Source: Nocardiopsis sp. YSL2
GTDB lineage: Bacteria; Actinomycetota; Actinomycetes; Streptosporangiales; Streptosporangiaceae
NCBI RefSeq assembly: GCF_030555055.1
Contig: NZ_JAMOAO010000001.1
Span: forward strand, 5,084,001 to 5,148,000
Length of the DNA stretch: 64,000 nucleotides
Direction: 5' to 3'
Position 1 is the stretch's first letter. Each line of letters begins with the position of its first letter. Both the position numbers and the translations under genes were made by a program. Shown here in pieces: positions 19,987 through 28,523 of the stretch. The notes under the pieces are model-generated. The model did not search any database. It worked only from the letters and a program-made list of their open reading frames with translations, and was not told the origin of the DNA.

Positions 19987-21585
19987 TCACCGGTCCCGGT
20001 CCCGCACCAGGGGCAGGGGCGCGAAGACGTGGTCCCGCCACAGGCGGCGGGACGCCTCCTCGGGGTAGGCGCTGGTGCGCGGCTCCGTGTCCAGCAGGCG
20101 GGTCAGGCGCTGCTCGGTGTCGTAGGCGGGCCAGCCCGGGTCGCCGGTGGCGGCGAAGTCCGTCCAGGCCCGCCGCACGTGGGCCGAGAGGCGCTCGGCC
20201 TCCGGGACGCCGTCGGGGCCGAGGAACAGCCGGCCCAGATCCGTGTCGTAGACGCCGAACAGGAGCAGCACGTCGAGTCCGTGGCAGGCCCCCAGGGCAC
20301 CGCCGTTGCCCGGCGCGGACCAGGTGACCTCGTACATGTGCGCCCGGCCTCCGCCGCGGACCTGCGCCTCGGCCAGGTGCAGCGAGGGCATACGCATGAG
20401 CCAGTCGGACTGGACGAGTTCGAACAGTCGCTCGGGCGAGGCGTCGGGGAAGGCCTCACGGTAGGCGCGCTCGGGGTCCGGGCCCGGGCCGAAGACGCGT
20501 AGGGCCTCGGCCGCCCGAGCGTCGTCGATCTGCCCGACGAGCTCGGACGTGGCGACGAAGAGGCGGTACTCGTCCCGGGTGTGGCCGACGATCAGGTCCA
20601 CGTCCCGCGCGGCGCCGTCGGCCAGCGCCCGCCACGGTGTGACGGGCAGGACGTCGCCGTCCACGACCGGTGAGAACGGCGTCGGGGTGAGTGCGACCGC
20701 GCCCCACCGGTCCTGGTGGCTGCGCAGGGCGCGGCTGACCGCCGCCCCGGCGGCGGGGAGTACGCGCGGGGCCACCCCCGACAGATCGGCCACGGTGGGG
20801 CGCAGACCCATCTCCGCGGCGATGGCGGCGGTGACGTCCTCGGCCAGCTCCGGGCTGAAGAAGGTGCCCGGCAGGCTCTGGACGATCGCGCGGTGGAAGA
20901 GCCCCCGGGCCGCGGGCGCGGTCAACAGGCAGGCGACGGCCCCCGCGCCTGCCGACTCGCCGACGACGGTGACCTGCGCGGGGTCGCCGCCGAAGGCCGC
21001 GATGTTGTCGCGTACCCACTCCAGAGCGGCGATCTGGTCGAGGACACCGCGGTTGGCCGGGGCGCCGTCGATCTGGGCGAAGCCCTCGATGCCGACGCGG
21101 TGGTTGAAGGTGACCGTGACGACGTCGCCGTCGCCGGCGATGCGGTGGGCGTCGTAGTAGGGCTCGTCGGAGGAGCCGACCTTGTAGGCACCGCCGTAGA
21201 TCCACACGATCACCGGGCGGGCGGCGGCCGGGTCGACGCCCGGGGTCCAGACGTTGACCGTGAGCCAGTCGCCGTCGGTTCTGTCGTCCGTGGGCGCGGC
21301 GTCCCCGGACCCGTGGCTCTCATGGGGCGGAGGGGGACCGAACGCGAACGTCTCGGGCACGGGGATCTCCTGGGGTGGAGGGGGACCGAAGGCGAACGCC
21401 TCGCGTACCCCGTCCCAGGTGCGTGCGGGCCGCGGTGCCATGAACCGGTCGGGGCCCACGGGGGGTTCGGCGAAGGGGATGCCGCGGAAGACGGCCAGGC
21501 CGCCCTCATGGCGGCCGCGGATCCGGCCGGTGGTGGTCCCGGCCTCGGGCTCGTCGGTGGCCGTTCGGGGTTCGACCGCGGTCAT
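19987..21585 (-). CDS. Type-B carboxylesterase
   Basis: A 532-residue alpha/beta-hydrolase of the carboxylesterase/para-nitrobenzyl-esterase family. It shows FRGIPFAEPPVGPDRF, the oxyanion region VIVWIYGGAY, the nucleophile elbow GESAGAGA, the acid in GHTRDEYRLF and the His in GACHGLDV. A proline-rich insertion near residues 60-95 contains a tandem duplication (two copies of FAFGPPPP, period 16 residues) not expected in the family. No signal peptide is seen, so it is probably cytoplasmic. Its start overlaps the stop of the TetR gene by four bases (ATGA), so the two are translationally coupled and the TetR protein probably controls it. Confidence 0.9.
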   Translation of the reverse strand: MTAVEPRTATDEPEAGTTTGRIRGRHEGGLAVFRGIPFAEPPVGPDRFMAPRPARTWDGVREAFAFGPPPPQEIPVPETFAFGPPPPHESHGSGDAAPTDDRTDGDWLTVNVWTPGVDPAAARPVIVWIYGGAYKVGSSDEPYYDAHRIAGDGDVVTVTFNHRVGIEGFAQIDGAPANRGVLDQIAALEWVRDNIAAFGGDPAQVTVVGESAGAGAVACLLTAPAARGLFHRAIVQSLPGTFFSPELAEDVTAAIAAEMGLRPTVADLSGVAPRVLPAAGAAVSRALRSHQDRWGAVALTPTPFSPVVDGDVLPVTPWRALADGAARDVDLIVGHTRDEYRLFVATSELVGQIDDARAAEALRVFGPGPDPERAYREAFPDASPERLFELVQSDWLMRMPSLHLAEAQVRGGGRAHMYEVTWSAPGNGGALGACHGLDVLLLFGVYDTDLGRLFLGPDGVPEAERLSAHVRRAWTDFAATGDPGWPAYDTEQRLTRLLDTEPRTSAYPEEASRRLWRDHVFAPLPLVRDRDR

Positions 21586-22184
21586 GGGGTCTCCTCAGGT
21601 GGGATGGAGAGGGCGTCGGCGCCGGTCAGAGCCGGCACCATGCGCATGAGCCGGGCGGTGAACGCCTCGGCGTCGAGGGGATCGGGGCTCTCGACCAGCC
21701 AGGTGTTGAAGAACGCGGCCCATCCGCCGACGACGAACCGGGTGAGGTCCTCGGCCAGCTCGGGGGAGGCCGTTCCCGCGGTCATCCGGTCGACGATGAG
21801 CCGACTGGCCGGGGCGAGCAGATCGCTGAGCGCCAGTGTGAGGGCGTAGCCGCAGGGGCTGGTGACCATCGCCCGGTAGAAGGTCCGGTAGCGCGCGAAG
21901 TGCTTCGCCGCGGCCAGGTGCCGGTCGGGGTCGGTGATGTCGGCCGGTACCGGGGTGTGCGTGACCAGCTCGCGCCGTACGAGGTCGAGCGCGGCCTCCA
22001 GCAGCAGGGTGTCGCGGTCGCCGAACTGCAGATAGACGAGTTGGCGGCTCACGTCGGCCGCCTGGGCGAGGTCGGACACCGCGATGGCGGTGGTGCCGCG
22101 CTCGGTCACCAGCTCCACGGCGGCGCGCATGAGCGCCGCCTGAGAGCGCCGCACCCTCCGGTCGGTCTTCTGGTCGCTCTCCAT
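21582..22184 (-). CDS. TetR-family regulator of the esterase operon
   Basis: A 200-residue TetR repressor. The HTH region (about 12-60) contains SQAALMRAAVELVTERG, VSDLAQAADVSRQLVYLQFG, and the C-terminal domain is a helical ligand-binding fold of the AcrR type. It is the first gene of a two-gene operon with the esterase, overlapping it by four bases. The ATG has no ribosome-binding site and lies six bases after a TAATTT hexamer, consistent with leaderless translation. A partial palindrome in the promoter suggests autoregulation. The ligand is likely related to an esterase substrate, which is inference. Confidence 0.88.
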   Translation of the reverse strand: MESDQKTDRRVRRSQAALMRAAVELVTERGTTAIAVSDLAQAADVSRQLVYLQFGDRDTLLLEAALDLVRRELVTHTPVPADITDPDRHLAAAKHFARYRTFYRAMVTSPCGYALTLALSDLLAPASRLIVDRMTAGTASPELAEDLTRFVVGGWAAFFNTWLVESPDPLDAEAFTARLMRMVPALTGADALSIPPEETP

Positions 22185-22190
22185 GGAGCT

Positions 22191-22218
22191 AAATTAACAC
22201 ATGTCAAAAAACGCACAA
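22191..22218 (-). promoter_or_regulatory. Promoter and candidate operator of the TetR-esterase operon
   Basis: On the minus strand a -35-like TTGTGC (22218-22213), 16-base spacer and -10 TAATTT (22196-22191) place transcription start on the ATG at 22184. The imperfect palindrome TTAACACATGTCAA (22194-22207 on the plus strand) fills the spacer and -10 and is a natural repressor site. Confidence 0.5.
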
Positions 22219-22229
22219 GTGACAAAGAA

Positions 22230-22256
22230 GGCGGGACCGCGCGTCGCGGTCCCGCC
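22230..22256 (-). terminator. Terminator of gnd
   Basis: A perfect 12-bp stem (22230-22241 with 22245-22256) lies 20 bases past the gnd stop codon and is followed, in the direction of transcription, by the T-rich TTCTTTGTC. This is one of the few terminators here with a T-tract. Confidence 0.85.
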
Positions 22257-22275
22257 CCTGCGGTGTGCCCGGGGG

Positions 22276-23715
22276 TTACGCCTCGACCTCGGAGCGGTCG
22301 CCGCCCCAGAGGGTGTGGAACGCGCCCTCCCGGTCCGTGCGCCGGTAGGTGTGGGCACCGAAGAAGTCCCGCTGGCCCTGGACGAGCGCGGCGGGCAGGC
22401 GCTCGGCGCGCAGGGAGTCGTAGTAGGCCAGCGCCGCTCCGAAGCCCGGCGCGGGCACGCCCTGGCGGGTGGCCGCCACCATGACCTCGCGCCAGTCGTC
22501 CTGGGCGTCGGCGACCTCCCGGGCGAACGTGGCGTCCGACAGCAGGCTCGGCAGGTCCGGGCGTGTGTCGTAGGCGGCGCGGATACGGTCCAGGAACGCG
22601 GCCCGGATGATGCAGCCGCCGCGCCACAGGGCGGCGACCGCGCCCGGGTCGATTCCCCAGCCGTACTCCTCACCGCCCGCGGTGATCTCGTGGAAGCCCT
22701 GGACGTAGGACATGATCTTGGAGGCGTAGAGCGCCTGCTCGACGCGGTCGGCGAAGGCGGCGGCCTCCTCCTCCGTCAGCGCCTGCGGTTTGGGACCCTC
22801 CAGCGACCGCGACGCCTCGCGCAGCGGCACGTGCCCCGACAGCGAGCGAGCGAAGACCGCCTCGGCGATGCCGGAGACCGGCACGCCCAGGTCCAGCGCG
22901 GTCTGCACGGTCCAGCGGCCGGTGCCCTTCTGCTCGGCCGTGTCGGCGACCACGTCCACGAACGACTGCCCGGTGCGGGCGTCCACGTGCGCGAGCACCT
23001 CGGCGGTGATCTCGATCAGGTAGGAGTCCAGCCGACCGGTGTTCCAGGTGCGGAAGATGTCGGAGATCCGGCCCGGGGTGTAGCCCGCCACATCGCGCAG
23101 CAGCTGGTAGGCCTCACCGATCAGCTGCATGTCGGCGTACTCGATGCCGTTGTGCACCATCTTCACGAAGTGGCCCGCGCCGTCGGGGCCCACGTGGGAC
23201 ACGCACGGTGTGCCGTCCTCGGCCTTGGCGGCGATCCGCTCCAGGATGGGGCCGAGCACGGCGTAGGACTCCGCCGACCCGCCGGGCATGATGCTGGGCC
23301 CGTGCAGGGCGCCCTCCTCGCCGCCGGAGATGCCGGTGCCGACGAAGTGCAGGTCCTGTTCGCGCAGGCGGCGCTCGCGGCGGCGCGTGTCGGCGAAGTG
23401 CGCGTTGCCGCCGTCGATGATCATGTCGCCGGGCTCCAGCAGGGGCGCGAACTCGTCGATGACGGCGTCGGTGGGCGCTCCGGCCTTGACCATGACCACC
23501 AGACGGCGGGGGCGCTCCAGCGCGGCGACGAACTCCTGCGCGGTGTGGGCCGCGACGAAGTCGCCCTCCTGCCCGAACTCCTCGATCAGGGCGTCGGTCC
23601 GGGCCGCGGTGCGGTTGTGGACCGCGACGGTGAAGCCGTTCCGGGCCAGGTTGCGGGCGAGGTTGCGCCCCATGACCGCGAGTCCGGTGACACCGATCTG
23701 GGCTTGCGTGCTCAT
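22276..23715 (-). CDS. gnd: 6-phosphogluconate dehydrogenase, decarboxylating
   Basis: A 479-residue cytoplasmic enzyme of the oxidative pentose-phosphate pathway that oxidises 6-phosphogluconate to ribulose-5-phosphate and CO2 with NADP+. Seen are the nucleotide motif GVTGLAVMGRNLARNLARNG, VHNRT for the NADP phosphate, IIDGGNAHFADT, the signature GTGISGGEEGALHGPSIMPGG, the catalytic VKMVHNGIEYADMQLIGEAY (Lys and substrate ligands) and the long-form C-terminal domain ending in HTLWGGD. The length matches the ~470-residue long form. The ATG is the only start before the nucleotide motif. It is followed by a strong terminator. Confidence 0.96.
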   Translation of the reverse strand: MSTQAQIGVTGLAVMGRNLARNLARNGFTVAVHNRTAARTDALIEEFGQEGDFVAAHTAQEFVAALERPRRLVVMVKAGAPTDAVIDEFAPLLEPGDMIIDGGNAHFADTRRRERRLREQDLHFVGTGISGGEEGALHGPSIMPGGSAESYAVLGPILERIAAKAEDGTPCVSHVGPDGAGHFVKMVHNGIEYADMQLIGEAYQLLRDVAGYTPGRISDIFRTWNTGRLDSYLIEITAEVLAHVDARTGQSFVDVVADTAEQKGTGRWTVQTALDLGVPVSGIAEAVFARSLSGHVPLREASRSLEGPKPQALTEEEAAAFADRVEQALYASKIMSYVQGFHEITAGGEEYGWGIDPGAVAALWRGGCIIRAAFLDRIRAAYDTRPDLPSLLSDATFAREVADAQDDWREVMVAATRQGVPAPGFGAALAYYDSLRAERLPAALVQGQRDFFGAHTYRRTDREGAFHTLWGGDRSEVEA

Positions 23716-23991
23716 GTGTACGACTCCTGAGTGGCTGTAGGGGGACCCTGCCGATCAGACTAGGAGAGCGGGGGCCCCGTGCCCGGCTGCGGCCGCCGCG
23801 CGTCGCCGTCCACGCGTGTCTCGTGCCTCACAGCCGCCGGGCGGCGCCCGGTGGGGGCCTCTGGTGCGCGGGTAGCGTGGGGACGAGGGGGATACCCGGA
23901 GGAGGGCTCCGGGCAGCGAGGCGCCGGACCGGGGCTCGCCCTAAGGGATCGTCCGGATGTGCGGAGCGGCGCCGGATGGGAGACTGGTGCC

Positions 23992-24495
23992 ATGCCTGAC
24001 GACCTGACAGCAACCGCCGGCCTTTCCCTGGGAGCCGCCCTCACCATCGCGGGTCTGCTCATCACCTTCTTCGTGTGGCGGCGCAAGGGCGCCGCCTCGG
24101 GGCTGCGCGGCGTGGCGTGGTCCCTGCTGCCGCTGGCCGCGGGTCTGCTCGGCCTGATGAACGCCATCTGGCAGTTCGTCCTCAGCCTCCTGGGCATCGT
24201 GGCCGGACTGGCGCTCAACCCGCTGGTCTGGGCGGGAGCGGTCCTGGTGGGTCTCTCGGTGGTCCTCTACGTGGTCTCGGGCTTCATGCGCCTGCGTGGC
24301 CTGGGCACCTCACCGCGCGGGGCGGCCAAGGACGGGCCGAGCGCCCCGAAGGGCGAGGGCGGAGCGAAGGCGGTCGGACCGGCCGCGGGACCCGCGGGCC
24401 AGGTCGGCGCGAAGGCGCCGAAGAAGTCCGGGGCCGACGACCTCTCCGACTTCAGCGACATCGAGGAGATGCTGCGCAAGCGCGGTATCGAGTAG
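23992..24495 (+). CDS. Conserved small membrane protein with C-terminal RKRGIE-type tail
   Basis: A 167-residue membrane protein with three to four hydrophobic segments at about 8-27 (LSLGAALTIAGLLITFFVW), 41-58, 60-80 and 80-100, then a Lys/Pro/Ala-rich linker and an acidic end (DDLSDFSDIEEMLRKRGIE). Actinomycete relatives with the same layout and the I-E-x-x-L-R-K-R/H-G-I ending are sometimes labelled cellulose synthase in databases, a name nothing in the sequence supports. GGGAG lies nine bases before the ATG. Function unknown. Confidence 0.75.
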   Translation: MPDDLTATAGLSLGAALTIAGLLITFFVWRRKGAASGLRGVAWSLLPLAAGLLGLMNAIWQFVLSLLGIVAGLALNPLVWAGAVLVGLSVVLYVVSGFMRLRGLGTSPRGAAKDGPSAPKGEGGAKAVGPAAGPAGQVGAKAPKKSGADDLSDFSDIEEMLRKRGIE

Positions 24496-24587
24496 GTGCT
24501 CGGGGCGCTTGACGCCGGGTCCTTCGTCGTCGACTCGCCTGGCTCGCAAGCTCGCTGGCGGCAACGTCTCCTCCTGCAGGCCCCGGC

Positions 24588-24852
24588 GCGCCCCTTCGCC
24601 GTGCTTGCTTTGGGCCTCCGCTCGTGCCCACGCCGTCGCCCGCCACCACCCTCAACGGACGCCTGCGGCGCAGCCTTTCCTGCTTCGGCCCGGATCAACC
24701 CCCCTGTGCTGACGGTTGGCGGGAAGGGCTCGGGGCGCCCCTTCGCCGTGCTCTCTTCGGGCCTCCGCTCGTGCCCACGCCGTCGCCCGCCACCACCCTC
24801 AACGGACGCCTGCGGCGCGGTCCTTCCTGTTTCGGCCCGGATCAACCCGCCT
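24588..24852. repeat. Two tandem copies of a ~118-bp intergenic repeat
   Basis: Copy 1 (24588-24705) and copy 2 (24735-24852) are nearly identical and 147 bases apart. Each runs from GCGCCCCTTCGCCGTGCT through a conserved CTCAACGGACGCCTGCGGCG core to CCCGGATCAACCC. Read on the minus strand they give the peptide QASVEGGGGRRRGHERRP, a shadow often mistaken for coding. A shorter copy of the core lies at 29575-29613. It behaves like a dispersed intergenic element. Confidence 0.75.
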
Positions 24853-25165
24853 GGGGTGCCGCAGGGCTGCACCTGCACGTCCGACCTTCTGGGGTCCGGC
24901 GAGGCCGGGGGGCTCCGGACTCGCGTGTGGTCACTCTCAGTCATCGCAGGAACCCATGGCGGCACCTTCGGCAGGCCCGGCTACGGTCGGGTCTTCGTTG
25001 TGTCGAGGACCGGTAACAAAGGACGTTCCGGGTCATAGCACTTGCCATAGCACTGGGCCTTGGCGGACGAGTCATCATCTCACCGGACGTATCGTGACCA
25101 ACGCGACCTGCGGTGCATCCGACCAGGTCAGCTCAGTCGTGGGATGAATACGAAGTTTGGCCCCC

Positions 25166-25243
25166 TTGGGCAATTATGAGTTTTTTGCCATACTTTGTCA
25201 CGATTTAGCTACATGGCCGGAAATTGGACGATAGGTGTCCAAT
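25166..25243 (+). promoter_or_regulatory. Promoter and inverted repeat before the peptide ABC operon
   Basis: The 1019-base spacer 24496-25514 has no convincing gene; after the repeats it becomes AT-rich. A -35 TTGGGC (25166-25171), 17-base spacer and -10 CATACT (25189-25194) form a reasonable promoter. About 30 bases downstream a perfect 7-bp inverted repeat, ATTGGAC and GTCCAAT with a 7-base gap (25223-25243), could be an operator. The leader to the permease start is then about 310 bases. Confidence 0.45.
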
Positions 25244-25514
25244 CCGCGAGTAGGTTGGTCGCTGTGTCACAGCCCGGGCGTTCAGGCGGCGGGATGTGCC
25301 CAACACCTCAGGGTGAAGACGGGCACACCGTGCAGCCGGAACCGGCGGCGGCGGACCACCTTCCCGCCCTAGCCGACCTGACGCCTATGCCAGCCAGTGC
25401 CGAGACCCGGCAGGCTCCCACCGTGAGGCCCCATCAGGGGTACCCCTTCAGGACTCACGCGCGGGTTCCCGCCCTCTCCTCGGCCGAAGCGTATGAGTGG
25501 AGAGTGGTGGCCTG

Positions 25515-26576
25515 ATGAGCGCGCCCTCGCATGCCCCCGAATCGGCGGATCCGCCCGCGAGCGACGTCGAGGTGTCCGGCGCGAAGTCCGCGAGCGGGCA
25601 CGCCGACTCGGACAACCGGTCACTGCGCCAGATCGCGTGGCAGCGGCTGCGGCGCGACAAGGTCGCCATGGTCTCCGGCGTGGTCGTCGCCCTTCTCGTT
25701 CTGGCCGCGGCGCTCGCGCCGCTGCTGGTCAAGTGGTTCGGCTACCCGCCCACCGAGTACCACCAGGACCTCATCGACGCCGGCACCCGGCTGCCCTTCA
25801 AGGACCCGGAGAACCCCACGGACCCGGCCACCGGCTTCGCGGTCACCGACCCCTGGGGCGGTATCAGTTCCGACCACTGGCTGGGCGTCGAGCCCACCAC
25901 CGGCCGCGACCTCTTCAGCCGCCTGCTCTACGGCGCGCAGATCTCGCTGCTGGTCGCCTTCCTGTCCACCCTGGTGTGCGTGGCCATCGGTACCGTGATG
26001 GGCATCATCGCCGGGTACAAGGGCGGCTGGGTCGACACCGTCATCAGCCGGGCGATGGACATCTTCCTGGCCTTCCCGCTGATGCTGTTCGCCATCGCTC
26101 TCGTGGGCGTCATCCCCGACGGTGTGCTGGGCCTGACCGGCAATGGCCTGCGCATCGGCGTCATCGTCTTCATCATCGGGTTCTTCAACTGGCCCTACAT
26201 CGCCCGCATCGTCCGCGGACAGACGCTCTCCCTGCGCGAGCGCGAGTTCGTCGAGGCGGCCCGCAGCCTGGGGGCCAGCAACCGGCACATCCTGGTCAAG
26301 GAGATCCTGCCGAACCTGGTCACGCCGATCATCGTGTACTCCACGCTGCTCATCCCCACCAACATCCTGTTCGAGGCGGCGCTGAGCTTCCTGGGCGTAG
26401 GTATCAACCCGCCCACCCCGAGCTGGGGAAAGATGCTGTCCGAGGCGATCCCGTTCTACCAGAACGGCCCCTACTTCATCGTCTTCCCCGGCCTCGCCAT
26501 CTTCATCACCGTGCTGGCCTTCAACCTCTTCGGTGACGGCCTCCGCGACGCCTTCGACCCCAAGACCTCGGACTGA
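25515..26576 (+). CDS. Peptide ABC transporter permease (OppC/DppC type)
   Basis: A 353-residue inner-membrane permease. A cytoplasmic N-terminus ends in LRQIAWQRLRRDKVAMVSGVVVALLVL, the first helix of OppC/DppC proteins; five more helices follow. The GRDLFSRLLYGAQISL motif and the EAA loop (EFVEAARSLGASNRHILVKEILPNL) that docks on the ATPase are clear, as is the C-terminal FGDGLRDAFDPK. The ATG at 25515 is chosen; an in-frame GTG lies 18 bases earlier. It heads the operon, unlike most Opp/Dpp operons where the binding protein comes first. Confidence 0.92.
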   Translation: MSAPSHAPESADPPASDVEVSGAKSASGHADSDNRSLRQIAWQRLRRDKVAMVSGVVVALLVLAAALAPLLVKWFGYPPTEYHQDLIDAGTRLPFKDPENPTDPATGFAVTDPWGGISSDHWLGVEPTTGRDLFSRLLYGAQISLLVAFLSTLVCVAIGTVMGIIAGYKGGWVDTVISRAMDIFLAFPLMLFAIALVGVIPDGVLGLTGNGLRIGVIVFIIGFFNWPYIARIVRGQTLSLREREFVEAARSLGASNRHILVKEILPNLVTPIIVYSTLLIPTNILFEAALSFLGVGINPPTPSWGKMLSEAIPFYQNGPYFIVFPGLAIFITVLAFNLFGDGLRDAFDPKTSD

Positions 26577-26677
26577 CCCACGTCGGCGCGGGGCGGGGCG
26601 CCCGCCCATCCCCGAACGGACGCGGATCAACCCGCGGGTCCACTCATCCCCATCAGGTTCCGTAGAGAGGTACTCCC

Positions 26678-28432
26678 TTGAGGAAACGCACCCTCGGTTT
26701 CGTCGCGCTCGGCGCGGCGGCATCCATCTTCCTGGCCGCCTGCGGCGGCGGTGACAGCGCCGACGGCGGTGGCAGCGCCGACGGCGCCGGCTTCAACCTC
26801 GCCGAGACGGAGATCGTCAACGCTTCGGACGCCACCGGCGGCACCCTGCGCTACGCGATGGCCCAGGACTGGGACTCCGTCGACCCCGGCAACACCTACT
26901 ACGGTTTCAGCTGGAACTTCTCGCGCTACTACGCGCGCACCCTGCTCACCTACAACAACGAGCCGGGCGAGAACGCCACCGACCTCATCCCGGACACGGC
27001 CGCGGGCATGCCCGAGCCCAACGAGGACTTCACCGAGTGGACCGTCCAGATCCAGGAGGGCCTCAAGTACGAGGACGGCTCCGAGATCACGGCCGAGGAC
27101 ATCAAGTACGGCATCATCCGCGGTGACTTCAACGGCGGCACGCTGGCCAACGGCCCGAGCTACTTCGCCCAGAAGCTCGACGCCGACCCGGAGTTCAACG
27201 TCTTCGAGTCCTCGGACCCGCTCGGCGAGTTCGACGCCATCGAGACCCCGGACGACCACACCCTGGTCTTCAAGCTCAAGGAGAGCTTCTCGGAGTTCCC
27301 CAACATCCTGATCATGCCGCAGACGGCCCCCGTGCCGGTCGACGCGGACCGCGGTGAGCTCTACCAGCAGAAGGTCGTCTCCTCTGGTCCCTACAAGTTC
27401 GACGGCGAGTACGAGCCGGGCGTGGGCCTGAAGCTGGAGCGCAACGAGCACTGGGACCCCGAGACCGACCCGGTCCGTTCCGCGCTGCCCGACAACATCG
27501 AAGTCCAGCTCGGCATCAGCCAGGACGAGGTCGACGAGCGCCTGGTCAACGGCGACATCGACGTCGACCTGGGCGGCACCGGTGTGGGCCCGGCCATGCA
27601 CAGCCGCCTGGCCGGCGACGAGTCCGCGCGCCCCAACATGGACAACCTGTACTCGGGCGCGCTGCGCTACGTGAACATCCACACGCCGGTGATCGAGGAC
27701 GTCGCCTGCCGCCAGGCGATCATGTACGCGGCCAACCGCGACAGCATGCACCGCGCCTGGGGCGGAGAGCTGGGCGGCGACATCGCGACGAACCTGCTGC
27801 CGCCGGCCCTCCCCGGCTCGGACCCGGAGAGCGACCTGTACCCCTCCGAGGACAACACCGGTGACCTGGAGGCCGCGCAGGCCAAGCTGGAGGAGTGCGG
27901 CGAGGAGGACGGCTTCGAGACCGTCATCGCCGCCCGCGAGGGCCGCGAGAAGGACGTGCAGACCGCCGAGGCGCTGCAGGAGGCGCTGGGCCGCGTCGGC
28001 ATCGAGGCCGACATCGAGACCTACCCGGCCGGTGACTTCTACGGCCAGTACGCCGGTTCCCGGGACTTCGTCCGTGAGAACGGTATCGGACTGAGCGTCT
28101 CCGGCTGGATCCCCGACTGGCCCACCGGCTACGGCTTCGCCCAGCCGATCACCGACGGCGCCGCCATCGTCGAGACCGGCAACTACAACATGGCCGAGAT
28201 CGACGACCCGGAGATCAACGAGCTCTGGCAGGAGGCCGTCCAGACCGAGGACCCGGACGAGCGCGCCTCGATCTACGCCCAGGTCGACACGCTGGTGATG
28301 GAGCAGGCCGCCATCCTGCCCGTGGTCTTCGACCGCCAGATGTACTACCGCTCCACCGAGCTGACCAACGTCTACTTCCAGCCCGGATACGCCATGTACG
28401 ACTTCATGGCCCTGGGTGTCGACCGCGGTTAG
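26678..28432 (+). CDS. Peptide-binding lipoprotein, SBP family 5
   Basis: A 584-residue extracytoplasmic solute-binding protein of the OppA/DppA family, anchored by lipid to the membrane. The signal peptide MRKRTLGFVALGAAASIFLAAC ends in the lipobox LAAC, with Cys22 lipidated. A Gly/Ser/Asp-rich linker follows, then typical family-5 elements: TEWTVQIQEGLKYEDGSEITAEDIKYG, LVFKLKESFSEFPNILIMPQ and the C-terminal AAILPVVFDRQMYYRS. The start is TTG, supported by AGAGAGG seven bases upstream and by the signal peptide beginning there. It lies 101 bases after the permease gene and is followed by a very stable hairpin. Confidence 0.93.
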   Translation: MRKRTLGFVALGAAASIFLAACGGGDSADGGGSADGAGFNLAETEIVNASDATGGTLRYAMAQDWDSVDPGNTYYGFSWNFSRYYARTLLTYNNEPGENATDLIPDTAAGMPEPNEDFTEWTVQIQEGLKYEDGSEITAEDIKYGIIRGDFNGGTLANGPSYFAQKLDADPEFNVFESSDPLGEFDAIETPDDHTLVFKLKESFSEFPNILIMPQTAPVPVDADRGELYQQKVVSSGPYKFDGEYEPGVGLKLERNEHWDPETDPVRSALPDNIEVQLGISQDEVDERLVNGDIDVDLGGTGVGPAMHSRLAGDESARPNMDNLYSGALRYVNIHTPVIEDVACRQAIMYAANRDSMHRAWGGELGGDIATNLLPPALPGSDPESDLYPSEDNTGDLEAAQAKLEECGEEDGFETVIAAREGREKDVQTAEALQEALGRVGIEADIETYPAGDFYGQYAGSRDFVRENGIGLSVSGWIPDWPTGYGFAQPITDGAAIVETGNYNMAEIDDPEINELWQEAVQTEDPDERASIYAQVDTLVMEQAAILPVVFDRQMYYRSTELTNVYFQPGYAMYDFMALGVDRG

Positions 28433-28475
28433 TCACACCGGCCACGTTCCGAACTAGTACGACAAGGCAGGTGAA

Positions 28476-28516
28476 GGCGGCGGGGGATCCACGGCCCCGT
28501 GGACACCCCCGCCGCC
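28476..28516 (+). promoter_or_regulatory. Stable hairpin between binding-protein and permease genes
   Basis: An 11-bp outer stem (28476-28486 with 28506-28516) continues as a 7-bp inner stem (28488-28494 with 28497-28503). It ends seven bases before the permease ATG at 28524 and occupies the place of its ribosome-binding site; no other site is seen. It could end most transcripts after the binding protein, protect their 3' ends, or limit permease translation. Confidence 0.65.
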
Positions 28517-28523
28517 GACCGCG

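Noticed and set aside
24310..24965. Minus-strand peptide frames with QASVEGGGGRRR motifs
   Set aside because: The motif arises from the duplicated intergenic repeat, not from a conserved gene; starts and ribosome-binding sites are missing.
25195..25515. 106-codon frame before the peptide transporter operon
   Set aside because: It has no ribosome-binding site or recognisable sequence, spans the promoter/leader region and overlaps the permease start.
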